In this document: positions 8,008 through 16,587 of the stretch, in pieces
How positions within the stretch are numbered: the stretch's first letter is position 1
Layout of the letters: every line of letters begins with the position of its first letter
Source: Pseudoroseicyclus aestuarii
GTDB lineage: Bacteria; Pseudomonadota; Alphaproteobacteria; Rhodobacterales; Rhodobacteraceae
Assembly (NCBI RefSeq): GCF_003217255.1
Contig: NZ_QJTE01000002.1
Coordinates: 780,084 to 844,083, forward strand
Length of the DNA stretch: 64,000 nt
Direction: 5' to 3'
Notes under the pieces: model-generated
Databases searched by the model: none
Seen by the model: the letters and a program-made list of their open reading frames with translations, nothing else
What the model was told of the DNA's origin: nothing
Translations under genes and position numbers: made by a program

Positions 8008-8155
8008 GCGTCGTCCTTGGCAAAATTGAGCGCTCTTGCGCGCTGTCGTCTAGGCACCGGAAGAGGCGAAGCGAGGCCCGCGCGCCGCGACGGCCCCGGG
8101 CCGCACCGTTTCCATCACGAAAACGATACTACGATGGGAACCGCCCGCCGGGCTG

Positions 8156-10996
8156 TCAAGACTGGCCAGTCTCGTCCTCTGCCGGCTTCGCCGCCTTGCT
8201 GCGCCGGGTCGCTGTCTTCTTCGGCGCGGCCTGCGCTTCCTCGCCTTCGGCGGGTTTCGCCGAGGCCGCCTTGCTCTTGGCGGTCTTCGTCGTGGCAGCC
8301 TTCTTTGCCGGCGCCTTCTTGGCGGGGGCCTTCTTCGCAGTGGCCGTCTTCGCGGCGGTCTTCTTCGGCGCGGCCTTCTTGCGGGTCTTGCCGCCCTTGG
8401 CCGCCTTCTCGTCGACCAGCGCGATCGCCTGCTCCAGCGTCACGGTCTCGGGCTCCGTCTCCTTGGGGAGGGTGGCGTTCACCTTCTCCCACTTGACGTA
8501 AGGCCCATAGCGGCCCGGCATCACCGCGATGGCGCCGCCCGAGGGATGCTCGCCCAGCTCCTTGAGCGGCTTGGCTGCCTGGCCGCGTCCGCCGCGGCTG
8601 GCCGCCTTCTGCGCCAGAAGCTCCACCGCGCGGTTCATGCCGACCTCGAAGACCTCGTCCACGTCGGGAAGGTTCGCGTAGATCCGGCCGTGTTTCACGT
8701 AGGGGCCGTAGCGGCCGATCCCGGCCTCGACCTTCTCGCCGTCCTCGGGATGGGTCCCGATCTCGCGCGGCAGGTTCAGAAGGCGCAGGGCCTTCTCGAG
8801 GTCCATGGTCTCGAGCGGCCAGCCCTTCGGCACGCTGGCGCGCGGCGGCTTGGGCTGGTCCTCGGTCGGTTCGCCGCGCTGGACATAGGGGCCGAAGCGG
8901 CCGTCGCGCAGGCTGATCGCCTCGTCGTCGTCGTAGCCCAGCAGCCGGCCATCGGGGCCGATGGCGCTGTCATCCTCCATCCCCGGGGGGCCGAAGGGGC
9001 GGGTATAGCGGCACTCGGGGTAGTTCGAGCAGCCGATGAAGGCACCGCCCGAGCGCGCGGTGCGCATCGACAGCCGCCCCTCGCCGCAATGCGGGCACAG
9101 GCGCGGATCGCTGCCGTCGCCCGGATCGGGGAAGAGATGCGGGCTGAGCACATCGTTGATCTTCTCGAGCACGTCGGTGATGCGCAGCTCGCTCGTCTCG
9201 GCGAGGGCGGCGGAGAAGTCCCGCCAGAAGCGCCGCAGCACCTCCTTGTAGTCCGCGTCGCCGGCGCTGATGTGGTCGAGTTGATCCTCGAGGTCGGCGG
9301 TGAAGTCGTACTGCACGTAGCGGCTGAAGTAGGAGTTCAGGAAGGCCGTCACCAGCCGCCCCTTGTCCTGCGGGATCAGCCGGTTCTTGTCCTTCTCGAC
9401 ATAGCCGCGATCCTGGATCGTCGTGACGATCGAGGCATAGGTCGAGGGGCGGCCGATGCCGAGCTCTTCCATCCGCTTGACCAGCGTCGCCTCGGTGTAG
9501 CGCGGCGGCGGCTGGGTGTGGTGCTGCAGCGCCAGCGCGCCGCCATTGCCGGCAAGCACGGCATGGGGATGCGCCTGCATCTGCCCCGGCTGCACCTGCG
9601 GCGCGGGCACATCGGCGCCCTCGACGGCCTTCGCGAAGGCCTCTTGCAGGCCGTCGCCGGCGAACTTTGCCGCTTCGCCCTCTTCGATCTGCGGCAGCAG
9701 CGCGTCGTCGTCGTCGAGATCGACGTCATCGCGCCCCTCGACGTAGATGCGCAGGAAGCCGTCGAAGGCGATGCGCTGGCCGGTGGCGCGCAGGCCGACC
9801 TCGCCGTCGCCGCTCTCGATCTCGACCGTGGTCCGCTCGAGGCGCGCGGCCTCCATCTGGCTGGCGAGCGTGCGCTTCCAGATCAGGTCGTAGAGCTTGC
9901 GCTGATCGGGCTCCGAGATGCGCAGCGACTCGGTCGCGCGGCTCATGTCGGTGGGCCGGATACACTCGTGCGCTTCCTGCGCGTTCTTGGCCTTGTTCTT
10001 GTACATGCGCGGGCTTTTGGGGACGTAGTCCTCGCCGAAGCGATCCTTGATCGCGTCGCGCGCGGCCATCACCGCCTCGGGCGCCATGTCGATGCCGTCG
10101 GTCCGCATGTAGGTGATCAGCCCGGCCTCGTAGAGGCGCTGCGCCGTGCTCATCGTCTGCCGCGCGCCCATGCCGAACTTGCGGCTGGCTTCCTGCTGCA
10201 GGGTCGAGGTCATGAAGGGCGCGGCGGGATTGCGGGTGCCCGGCTTGCGCTCGACGCTCGAGACGGTGAAGGCGCGGCTTTCCACCGCGCGCACCGCCAT
10301 CTCGGCCTGCGTCGCATCCTCGATGGTGAAGCGTTCGACCTTGCGCCCGGCCAGCTTCGTCAGCCGTGCCTCGTAAGTCTGGCCGCGGGCATTCTCGAAC
10401 TGAGCCTTGAGCGACCAGTATTCGACCGGGCGGAAGGCCTCGATCTCCATCTCGCGCTCGACGATCAGGCGCAGGGTCACCGATTGTACCCGGCCGGCGG
10501 ACTTCGCGCCGGGCAGCTTGCGCCAAAGCACCGGCGAGAGGTTGAAGCCGACAAGGTAGTCCAGCGCGCGGCGGGCGAGATAGGCCTCGACCAGCGGGCC
10601 ATCGACCTGCCGGGGCTTCTTCATCGCCTCGGTCACGGCGGTCTTGGTGATCGCGTTGAACACGACGCGGCTGACCGGCGTGTCCTTTTTCAGCGCCTTG
10701 CGGTCCGTCAGGGCCTGCTGCAGGTGCCAGCTGATCGCCTCGCCCTCGCGGTCGGGGTCGGTGGCGAGGATCAGGTTCGGATCGGCCTTCAGCGCATCGG
10801 CGATCGCCTTGACGTGCTTGCGGCTGTCTGCGGCGATCTCCCAGCTCATGTCGAAGTCGTGATCGGTATCGACCGATCCGTCCTTCGGCGGCAGGTCGCG
10901 GACATGCCCGTAGGAGGCAAGCACCGTGTAATCGGCGCCGAGATAGCTGTTGATCGTCTTGGCCTTGGCCGGAGATTCGACGACGACGACTGGCAT
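8156..10996 (-). CDS. topA: DNA topoisomerase I
   Basis: A 946-residue type IA topoisomerase that relaxes negative supercoils. The ATG at 10996 gives MPVVVVESPAKAKTI; an in-frame TTG lies two codons upstream. In order: Toprim domain with VVESPAKAKTI and ATDPDREGEAISWH, the catalytic domain with the active-site tyrosine in ITYMRTDG, and GIGRPSTYASI. One four-cysteine zinc ribbon follows (CPHCGEG...CSNYPEC), then three C-terminal topoisomerase repeats each centred on GRYGPYV-like sequence. The last 80 or so residues are a histone-H1-like Lys/Ala/Pro tail. It lies downstream of dprA, a common order in this group. Confidence 0.97.
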   Translation of the reverse strand: MPVVVVESPAKAKTINSYLGADYTVLASYGHVRDLPPKDGSVDTDHDFDMSWEIAADSRKHVKAIADALKADPNLILATDPDREGEAISWHLQQALTDRKALKKDTPVSRVVFNAITKTAVTEAMKKPRQVDGPLVEAYLARRALDYLVGFNLSPVLWRKLPGAKSAGRVQSVTLRLIVEREMEIEAFRPVEYWSLKAQFENARGQTYEARLTKLAGRKVERFTIEDATQAEMAVRAVESRAFTVSSVERKPGTRNPAAPFMTSTLQQEASRKFGMGARQTMSTAQRLYEAGLITYMRTDGIDMAPEAVMAARDAIKDRFGEDYVPKSPRMYKNKAKNAQEAHECIRPTDMSRATESLRISEPDQRKLYDLIWKRTLASQMEAARLERTTVEIESGDGEVGLRATGQRIAFDGFLRIYVEGRDDVDLDDDDALLPQIEEGEAAKFAGDGLQEAFAKAVEGADVPAPQVQPGQMQAHPHAVLAGNGGALALQHHTQPPPRYTEATLVKRMEELGIGRPSTYASIVTTIQDRGYVEKDKNRLIPQDKGRLVTAFLNSYFSRYVQYDFTADLEDQLDHISAGDADYKEVLRRFWRDFSAALAETSELRITDVLEKINDVLSPHLFPDPGDGSDPRLCPHCGEGRLSMRTARSGGAFIGCSNYPECRYTRPFGPPGMEDDSAIGPDGRLLGYDDDEAISLRDGRFGPYVQRGEPTEDQPKPPRASVPKGWPLETMDLEKALRLLNLPREIGTHPEDGEKVEAGIGRYGPYVKHGRIYANLPDVDEVFEVGMNRAVELLAQKAASRGGRGQAAKPLKELGEHPSGGAIAVMPGRYGPYVKWEKVNATLPKETEPETVTLEQAIALVDEKAAKGGKTRKKAAPKKTAAKTATAKKAPAKKAPAKKAATTKTAKSKAASAKPAEGEEAQAAPKKTATRRSKAAKPAEDETGQS

Positions 10997-11047
10997 GCGC
11001 AACCTTCAGGGTTTGAGTATGACCGCGGGGGCCGTGGCGGGCCGGCA

Positions 11048-11076
11048 CCATGTGGCGACGCCTCGGGCGATGTCAA
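11048..11076 (-). promoter_or_regulatory. Possible topA promoter
   Basis: On the minus strand a perfect TTGACA lies at 11076-11071, about 75 bases upstream of the topA ATG. The hexamer 17 bases further (ACATGG) is a poor -10, so only the -35 is convincing. Confidence 0.27.
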
Positions 11077-11176
11077 TGAAAGGTCCGGGGCGGCGCGTCA
11101 ACGGGGGCAAGTCCCGGCAAGTCGCGGCTTCGGGTCCGAAAAGAGGGCAGGGGCGGGCTTCGACCGGCCCGCGATG

Positions 11177-11213
11177 CCGGGGCGGAGCGCCCTGCGAGGG
11201 GCGCCAGCCCCGG
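11177..11213. other. Nested hairpin in the dprA-topA interval
   Basis: An outer 7-bp stem (CCGGGGC with GCCCCGG) encloses an inner 6-bp stem (GCGCCC with GGGCGC), with only small internal loops. There is no T-tract on either side, so it is not a standard terminator. It may be part of an untranslated leader or a small RNA. Confidence 0.4.
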
Positions 11214-11438
11214 TGTCGCTGTACGTCTTTCGTCTCGGCGGCGCGCCGAGCCGATGCGGCCCGGCATCTTCGCCCGGGGGCAATGCGACACGGGCGCCCC
11301 GCTGCCTTTTCCGGCGGCGCCGGCCGAGGACCGAGGCCAGAGGGTGCAGTCTCGGTGCCCCCCATTCCGCGGAGGCCGAGCGGTTCCGGCCGCCTGCTCG
11401 GCTCTCTGGACCTCCAGCCCCCAGCGCACTGGCGCGCG

Positions 11439-12773
11439 TCAGTCGTGCCGCGACAGCAGCCCGCCGGGCTGGCGCAGGATCTGCCCCTCGAGTTCGAGAT
11501 CGACCAGCGCCGGCGTCACCTCCCGCGCCGAGGCGCCCAGGTCGCGGATCAGCTGGTCTTCAGCCACCGGAGAGGGACCGAGGCGCGACAGGATCTTGCT
11601 GTGAAGCCGGGCCGCCTGCCGCAGGGCGCTGGACCCGCCCCGTTTGGACCCGCTCTGCGCTGGCTCCGGGGCCTCCAGCGGCGTCGCCTCTGTCTGCGCC
11701 GGTGGCGGCGCGTAGCGCGGCGCCTCCGGTGTCGCACGGAGCGAGAGCGGAGTGCGGGTGCTATCGGGCGCCTCGGCGGAGGAAGCGCGGGGCAGGGTGG
11801 GGGCCGGGTGCGGTCCCGCGTCCTGCACGGCGGGCATGTCCTTCACGGGCAGGGCGAGCTGCGGCTGCATCGGCGCCAGCGGCCCCAGCGCCTCCAGCAC
11901 GTCGGAGGCGCTGCGAATCAGCGTGGCGCCGTCGCGGATCAGCATGTTGCAGCCCGAGGCGCGGGCGTCGAAGGGATGGCCCGGCACCGCCAGCACCTCG
12001 CGCCCCGCGTCCAGCGCGGCGCGGGCGGTGATCAGGCTGCCGGAGCGGGCTGCGGCCTCGACCACCACCACCGCGCGGGAAAGCCCCGCGATGATCCGGT
12101 TGCGCGAGGGGAAATGCCGCGCCTGCGGCACCAGCCCCATCGGCTGCTCCGACAGGCGCACCCCGCGCGCATCGAGGATCTTCCGCGCCAGCTCGGTATT
12201 TTCGGAGGGGTAGATGTGGTCCACCCCGCCGGCCATGACTGCGATCGTCCCGCCCTCCAGCGCGGCCTCGTGCGCGGCGGCATCCACGCCGCGGGCTAGG
12301 CCCGAGACCACGACCCAGCCGGCCTCGCTCAGTTCCGCCGCCAGCCTGCGGGCCATGCGCAGCCCGAGGGAGGAGGCGCCGCGCGCGCCGACAAGGGAGA
12401 GCATGGGCCGCGACAGAAGCGCCCCGCGCCCCGCGACCCAGAGCATCGGCGGCCTGTCGGCAAGATCGTCCAGCCCGGCGGGCCAGTCCGGATCGCCCGC
12501 GAGGATCAGTCGCGCCCCGGCCCGGCGCCCGGCTTCGATCTCTGCCAGGGCCGGGCCCTCGGGGCAGGGGCGATAATCCTCGACCCCGGCGGCCCGGGCC
12601 ACCTGCGGCAGCGCCTCGAGCGCGGCGGAGGCACTGCCATGCTCCGCCAGAAGGCGCCAGTAGGTGGCCGGTCCGACCCGGCGAGAGCGCAACAGGCGCA
12701 GGCGGGCGAGCCTGTCGACTTCCGTGGTGGGTGGGAGTGGGGGGTGAGCGGAAGAAGGGGTTTCCCCGGCCAT
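11439..12773 (-). CDS. dprA: DNA-processing protein DprA
   Basis: A 444-residue protein from the ATG at 12773. It binds incoming single-stranded DNA and loads RecA in natural transformation. An N-terminal helical region is followed by the Rossmann-like DprA core with LSLVGARGASSLGLRMAR, VVSGLARGVDAAAHEAAL, GGVDHIYPSEN, PQARHFPSRNRIIAGLS and EAAARSGSLITARAA. A disordered linker of about 80 residues (about 285-365) leads to a C-terminal winged-helix domain. A TTAA-N7-TTAAC motif about 45 bases upstream suggests control by CtrA. Confidence 0.95.
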   Translation of the reverse strand: MAGETPSSAHPPLPPTTEVDRLARLRLLRSRRVGPATYWRLLAEHGSASAALEALPQVARAAGVEDYRPCPEGPALAEIEAGRRAGARLILAGDPDWPAGLDDLADRPPMLWVAGRGALLSRPMLSLVGARGASSLGLRMARRLAAELSEAGWVVVSGLARGVDAAAHEAALEGGTIAVMAGGVDHIYPSENTELARKILDARGVRLSEQPMGLVPQARHFPSRNRIIAGLSRAVVVVEAAARSGSLITARAALDAGREVLAVPGHPFDARASGCNMLIRDGATLIRSASDVLEALGPLAPMQPQLALPVKDMPAVQDAGPHPAPTLPRASSAEAPDSTRTPLSLRATPEAPRYAPPPAQTEATPLEAPEPAQSGSKRGGSSALRQAARLHSKILSRLGPSPVAEDQLIRDLGASAREVTPALVDLELEGQILRQPGGLLSRHD

Positions 12774-12817
12774 GACCACGCCTCGCCTGTTGCACGACCA
12801 GAGGTAGAATCGCCATG

Positions 12818-12833
12818 GTTAAGGGGCCGTTAA
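12818..12833 (-). promoter_or_regulatory. CtrA-type binding box upstream of dprA
   Basis: Read on the minus strand the site is TTAA-CGGCCCC-TTAAC, a full match to the alphaproteobacterial CtrA consensus TTAA-N7-TTAAC. It lies 45 bases upstream of the dprA start codon, in the short interval between dprA and the convergently placed end of tldD, where a dprA promoter should be. AT-rich matches of this kind are rare by chance in such GC-rich DNA. In Rhodobacter capsulatus competence genes including dprA depend on CtrA, which fits. Confidence 0.6.
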
Positions 12834-12839
12834 TGCCCC

Positions 12840-14282
12840 TCAGCCCGCGCCGCCCACCGTCAGCCCGCCGATCAGCAGCGAGGGCTGGCCGACCCCCACG
12901 GGCACCCATTGCCCGGCCTTGCCGCAATTGCCGATGCCCGGATCCAGCGCCATGTCGTTGCCGATGGCGCGGATCTTCTGCAGCGCGGTCGCGCCGTCGC
13001 CGATCAGCGTGGCGCCCTTGACCGGCGCCCCGACCTTGCCGTCCCTGACGCGATAGGCCTCGGTGCAGGAGAAGACGAACTTGCCGTTGGTGATGTCGAC
13101 CTGCCCGCCGCCGAAGCCGACGGCGTAGAGCCCGTCCTTCACATCCGCCAGCATCCCGGCCGGATCGTCCTGCCCGGCCAGCATGTAGGTATTGGTCATT
13201 CGCGTCATCGGCGCATGGGCGTGGCTCTCGCGGCGGCCATTGCCGGTCGGCTCCACCCCCATCAGCCGCGCGCTCTGCCGGTCCTGCATGTAGCCGACAA
13301 GGACGCCGTCCTCGATCAGCGTGGTCCTGTGCGAGGGCGTGCCCTCGTCGTCGATCGAGATGGAGCCGCGGCGATCGGGGATCGTCCCGTCGTCGAGCAC
13401 CGTCACCCCCTTCGCGGCGACCTGCTGGCCCATCAGCCCGGCAAAGGCGCTGGCGCCCTTGCGGTTGAAGTCCCCCTCGAGGCCGTGGCCCACCGCCTCG
13501 TGCAGCAGGATGCCGGGCCAGCCGGGCCCGAGGACCACGTCCATCACGCCCGCGGGCGCCGGCTCCGCGCGCAGGTTCACCAGCGCGATGCGCAGCGCCT
13601 CGCGCAGCGCCGGCTCCCAGAAGTCGCGCGCCATCAACCCGTCGAGGCCATAGCGCCCGCCGCCGCCCATGCTGCCGCTTTCGCGCCGCCCGTCCTGTTC
13701 GACGATGACCGACAGGTTCAGCCGCGCCATCGGGCGCACATCCTCGAACAGCGCATCCTCGGGCCGCAGGATCGCGATCTCCTGGTGGCTGGCGGCAAGG
13801 CCGACCGTGACCTGAACGACACGGGGGTCCATCCCGCGGGCGACGGCATCGATCTCGCGCAGCAGCTCGACCTTGGCGGGGAAGGCGGCGCCGGTGATCG
13901 GATCGGCATCGGTGTAAAGGCGGTGGTTGCTGCGGGCCGGGGGCAGCGCCAATGTGCCGCCGCCCGCGCCGACCGCCAGCCGCGTCGTGGCCACGGCGCG
14001 CGCCAGCCCGGCCTCGTCGAGCTGCGTGGCATGGGCATAGCCGGCGGTCTCTCCGCGCACGGCGCGCAGGCCAAAGCCCTCGGTTGCGTCGTAGCTGGCG
14101 GTGCGCAGGCGTCCGTCGTCGAAGACCAGCGACTCGCCGCGCCGCCGCTCGAGGAACAGCTCTCCGTCGTCGGCGCCGGCTGTGGCGGCCTGCAGGTGGC
14201 GCAGCGCGGCGCCCCGGTCGAGATGCGTCTCGAAGGGGCGGAACGGCGCCTCGGAGGCGGTCGTCTGGGGGGCGGCTGGCAT
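12840..14282 (-). CDS. tldD: Metalloprotease TldD
   Basis: A 480-residue protein, the usual TldD length. The ATG at 14282 is preceded by AGAGGAGAT at proper spacing; longer in-frame extensions were rejected. The metal-binding motif HEAVGHGLEGD (H-E-x3-H) and the family signature GKVGAPVKG are present. TldD works with TldE in a cytoplasmic zinc protease that trims unfolded or modified peptides; TldE is not in the window. It is divergent from ctaC. Confidence 0.96.
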   Translation of the reverse strand: MPAAPQTTASEAPFRPFETHLDRGAALRHLQAATAGADDGELFLERRRGESLVFDDGRLRTASYDATEGFGLRAVRGETAGYAHATQLDEAGLARAVATTRLAVGAGGGTLALPPARSNHRLYTDADPITGAAFPAKVELLREIDAVARGMDPRVVQVTVGLAASHQEIAILRPEDALFEDVRPMARLNLSVIVEQDGRRESGSMGGGGRYGLDGLMARDFWEPALREALRIALVNLRAEPAPAGVMDVVLGPGWPGILLHEAVGHGLEGDFNRKGASAFAGLMGQQVAAKGVTVLDDGTIPDRRGSISIDDEGTPSHRTTLIEDGVLVGYMQDRQSARLMGVEPTGNGRRESHAHAPMTRMTNTYMLAGQDDPAGMLADVKDGLYAVGFGGGQVDITNGKFVFSCTEAYRVRDGKVGAPVKGATLIGDGATALQKIRAIGNDMALDPGIGNCGKAGQWVPVGVGQPSLLIGGLTVGGAG

Positions 14283-14445
14283 GGCTGATCTCCTCTCGGT
14301 GGCAACGGGACCTGTCAAAAGCCTGCCATTGCGGTAACCGGACTTCTTGTTCTGCTGGGCAGGATATGTGAATAGACCTGTCAACGACAGGGCCACGGCC
14401 CGCATACGCTTGCCGCCAGAGGCGCCAGCTAACGTAGGTTCCGAC

Positions 14446-15315
14446 ATGCATCTGACCAAGCCCCTGCATCGCGCCGCCACCTGCATCCTGAGCGGAGTGG
14501 CCGCCCTTGCCGGTACTGCCGCATCCGCCCAGGAGATGCTGGGAGAGCTGCCGATCATCGGCACCCCGACCCAGGGCGGCGTCGGCTTTCAGCCCGCGGC
14601 CACCAACCTGGCCCGCGACGTGCACCGCCTGGACGGCATGCTGACGATCATCATGGCCGGCATCGTGCTGCTGGTGACCGGCCTGCTGGCCTGGCTGATC
14701 CTGCGCTACAACAAGCGCGCGAATCCCACGCCCTCGACCTTCACGCATAATTCCCCGCTGGAGATCACCTGGACGATCGTGCCGATCGTGATCCTGATCT
14801 TCATCGGCGCCTTCTCCCTGCCGGTCCTCTTCGAGCAGCAGGAAATTCCCGAGGGCGACGTCAACATCAAGGTCACCGGCTACCAGTGGTACTGGGGCTA
14901 CGAGTATCCCGACGAGCAGATCGCCTTCCAAAGCTACATGATCGGCGCCGGGCAGGGGAACCTGAACGACGAGATTCGCGCCGAGCTGCAGGAAGCCGGC
15001 TATACCGAGGACGAGTTCAAGCTGGCCACCGACACCGCCGTGGTCGTGCCGGTCGGCGCGCGCGTCGTGATGCAGGTCACCGGCGCAGACGTGATCCACT
15101 CCTGGACCATCCCGGCCTTCGGGGTGAAGCAGGACGCCGTTCCCGGCCGCCTCGCGCAGCTGTGGTTTCAGGCCGACGAGGAAGGCGTGTACTTCGGGCA
15201 ATGCTCCGAGCTCTGCGGCGTGAACCACGCCTACATGCCGATCACGGTGAAGGTGGTCAGCCCCGAGGTCTACGAGGAGTGGCTGGCCTACGCCCGCGAG
15301 GAATTCGGCGCCTGA
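14446..15315 (+). CDS. ctaC: Cytochrome c oxidase subunit II, aa3 type
   Basis: A 289-residue protein with a signal peptide (ends ASAQE), two membrane helices (about 62-88 and 107-128) and a periplasmic cupredoxin domain. All CuA ligands are present: IHSW (His), and CSELCGVNHAYM with two Cys, the Glu, His and Met. YQWYWGYEYP is the aromatic electron-entry patch. It accepts electrons from cytochrome c. It heads the ctaC-ctaB-orf-ctaG-ctaE cluster; subunit I (ctaD) of this enzyme is not here, as is usual in Rhodobacterales. Confidence 0.97.
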   Translation: MHLTKPLHRAATCILSGVAALAGTAASAQEMLGELPIIGTPTQGGVGFQPAATNLARDVHRLDGMLTIIMAGIVLLVTGLLAWLILRYNKRANPTPSTFTHNSPLEITWTIVPIVILIFIGAFSLPVLFEQQEIPEGDVNIKVTGYQWYWGYEYPDEQIAFQSYMIGAGQGNLNDEIRAELQEAGYTEDEFKLATDTAVVVPVGARVVMQVTGADVIHSWTIPAFGVKQDAVPGRLAQLWFQADEEGVYFGQCSELCGVNHAYMPITVKVVSPEVYEEWLAYAREEFGA

Positions 15316-15324
15316 TCGCCGCCG

Positions 15325-15354
15325 GCCCGGCGCCCCGCCATCGCGGGGCCGGGC
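15325..15354 (+). other. ctaC-ctaB intergenic stem-loop
   Basis: A GC-rich hairpin (GCCCCGC with GCGGGGC, extended by CCGG pairs across one bulge) with loop CATC lies just after ctaC. No T-tract follows, so it is more likely an mRNA 3' stabiliser that keeps ctaC message high relative to ctaB. Confidence 0.4.
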
Positions 15355-15385
15355 AGGGGGAGGAGCCGCCACTGGGAGAGACGCG

Positions 15386-16381
15386 ATGACCGATGCCAGC
15401 ATCACCGATGCCAGCCTGACCGGCCCCGCCCGCGGGGCCGCATCGCCGCATGACCCCGAGCTGCGCGACTTCTTCGCCCTGCTCAAGCCCAAGGTGATGT
15501 CGCTGGTGGTCTTCTGCGCGCTGGTCGGCCTCGTGGCCGCGCCGGTGGCGGTGAACCCCTTCATCGCCTTCGTGGCGATCCTCTGCATCGCGGTGGGCGG
15601 CGGCGCCTCCGGCGCGCTGAACATGTGGTGGGACGCCGATATCGACGCAGTGATGAAGCGCACGCGGAACCGCCCGATCCCCTCGGGCCGCGTCACGCCC
15701 GAGGCGGCGCTGGCGCTGGGTCTCGCCCTCTCGGGCTTCGCCGTCATCCTGCTGGGCCTCGCCGCGGGGCCGGTGCCGGCGGCGCTGCTGGCCTTCACCA
15801 TCTTCTTCTACGTCGTCGTCTACACGATGTGGCTCAAGCGCTCGACGCCGCAGAACATCGTCATCGGCGGCCTCTCGGGCGCCCTGCCGCCGCTGATCGG
15901 CTGGTCTGTCGCCACCGGCGGCATCGCGATCGAGCCGGTGCTCATGGTGCTTCTGGTCTTCATGTGGACGCCGCCGCATTTCTGGGCTCTCGCCCTCTTC
16001 GTGCGCAGCGACTACGGCGATGCCGGCGTGCCGATGCTGACCGAGGTGCGGGGCCGCCGCGCCACGCGCAACCAGATCGCCATCTACGCCGTGCTGCTGG
16101 TGCCTGTGGCGCTGGGCCTTGCTGTCAGCTCCGTCGGCGGGCCGATCTTCCTTGCCGTCGCCGCTTACGTGAACTGGCAGTTCCTCTCGGCCTGCCTCGC
16201 CGTCTGGCGCCGCAACGAGGCGCAGGCCGAGGCCGATGGCTATGCCGCCGAGAAGCGCGCCTTCAAGGTCTCGCTCTCCTATACCTTCCTGCAGTTCGCT
16301 GCCCTGCTGGCCGAGGCGCTGCTGCAGCCCTTCGGCTACGGCGGCTGGGACTGGGTCCTGCGCCTGGCGGGGGCCGCCTGA
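15386..16381 (+). CDS. ctaB: Protoheme IX farnesyltransferase (heme O synthase)
   Basis: A 331-residue integral membrane UbiA-family prenyltransferase with about eight helices. The first Asp-rich motif is NMWWDADIDAVMKRTRNRP and the second is in LFVRSDYGDAGVPML. It adds a farnesyl group to heme B to give heme O, the precursor of heme A for the oxidase encoded around it. It sits about 70 bases after ctaC and its stop overlaps the next start by one base (TGATG). Confidence 0.96.
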   Translation: MTDASITDASLTGPARGAASPHDPELRDFFALLKPKVMSLVVFCALVGLVAAPVAVNPFIAFVAILCIAVGGGASGALNMWWDADIDAVMKRTRNRPIPSGRVTPEAALALGLALSGFAVILLGLAAGPVPAALLAFTIFFYVVVYTMWLKRSTPQNIVIGGLSGALPPLIGWSVATGGIAIEPVLMVLLVFMWTPPHFWALALFVRSDYGDAGVPMLTEVRGRRATRNQIAIYAVLLVPVALGLAVSSVGGPIFLAVAAYVNWQFLSACLAVWRRNEAQAEADGYAAEKRAFKVSLSYTFLQFAALLAEALLQPFGYGGWDWVLRLAGAA

Positions 16382-16587
16382 TGGCCCTGCAGGTCGAACA
16401 CGAACTGCACGGACGCCGCCGGGGCCTGAACCGCGGGCTGGGGCTGATCCTGATCGGCCTCGTCGCGCTGGTCTTCGTGCTGACGATCGTCAAGATCCTC
16501 AGCCTCGGCGACATCGCCGAGCTCGAAAGCTTCGATCATGTCGCGCGGCCGCAGATCATCCCCGAGCAGGAGGGGCAGCCATGGTGA
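16381..16587 (+). CDS. Small single-pass membrane protein of the cta cluster
   Basis: A 68-residue protein starting MALQVEHELHGRRRGLNRG, with one hydrophobic helix (about 20-41) and a polar C-terminus. It is locked between ctaB and ctaG by overlaps on both sides: its ATG overlaps the ctaB stop and its stop lies inside the first codons of ctaG. The context says it helps oxidase assembly or is a small subunit; the sequence itself names no function. Short open frames at this place are typical of Rhodobacterales cta clusters. Confidence 0.75.
   Translation: MALQVEHELHGRRRGLNRGLGLILIGLVALVFVLTIVKILSLGDIAELESFDHVARPQIIPEQEGQPW

Larger units (their letters stand above)
10997..11438. other. Gene-free 442-base interval between dprA and topA
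   Basis: No convincing gene is present on either strand; the open frames here have no recognisable motif or ribosome-binding site. The interval holds a candidate topA promoter near 11048-11076 and a strong nested hairpin at 11177-11213. Confidence 0.6.

Noticed and set aside
8546..12031. A long plus-strand open frame opposite topA and dprA
   Set aside because: It is the mirror of conserved minus-strand genes, crosses their intergenic gap and shows no motif or ribosome-binding site.
12774..12839. The GGGGC/GCCCC pairing before tldD end as a terminator
   Set aside because: The stem is only 5 bp and overlaps the CtrA-type box; the T-content after it is too low.
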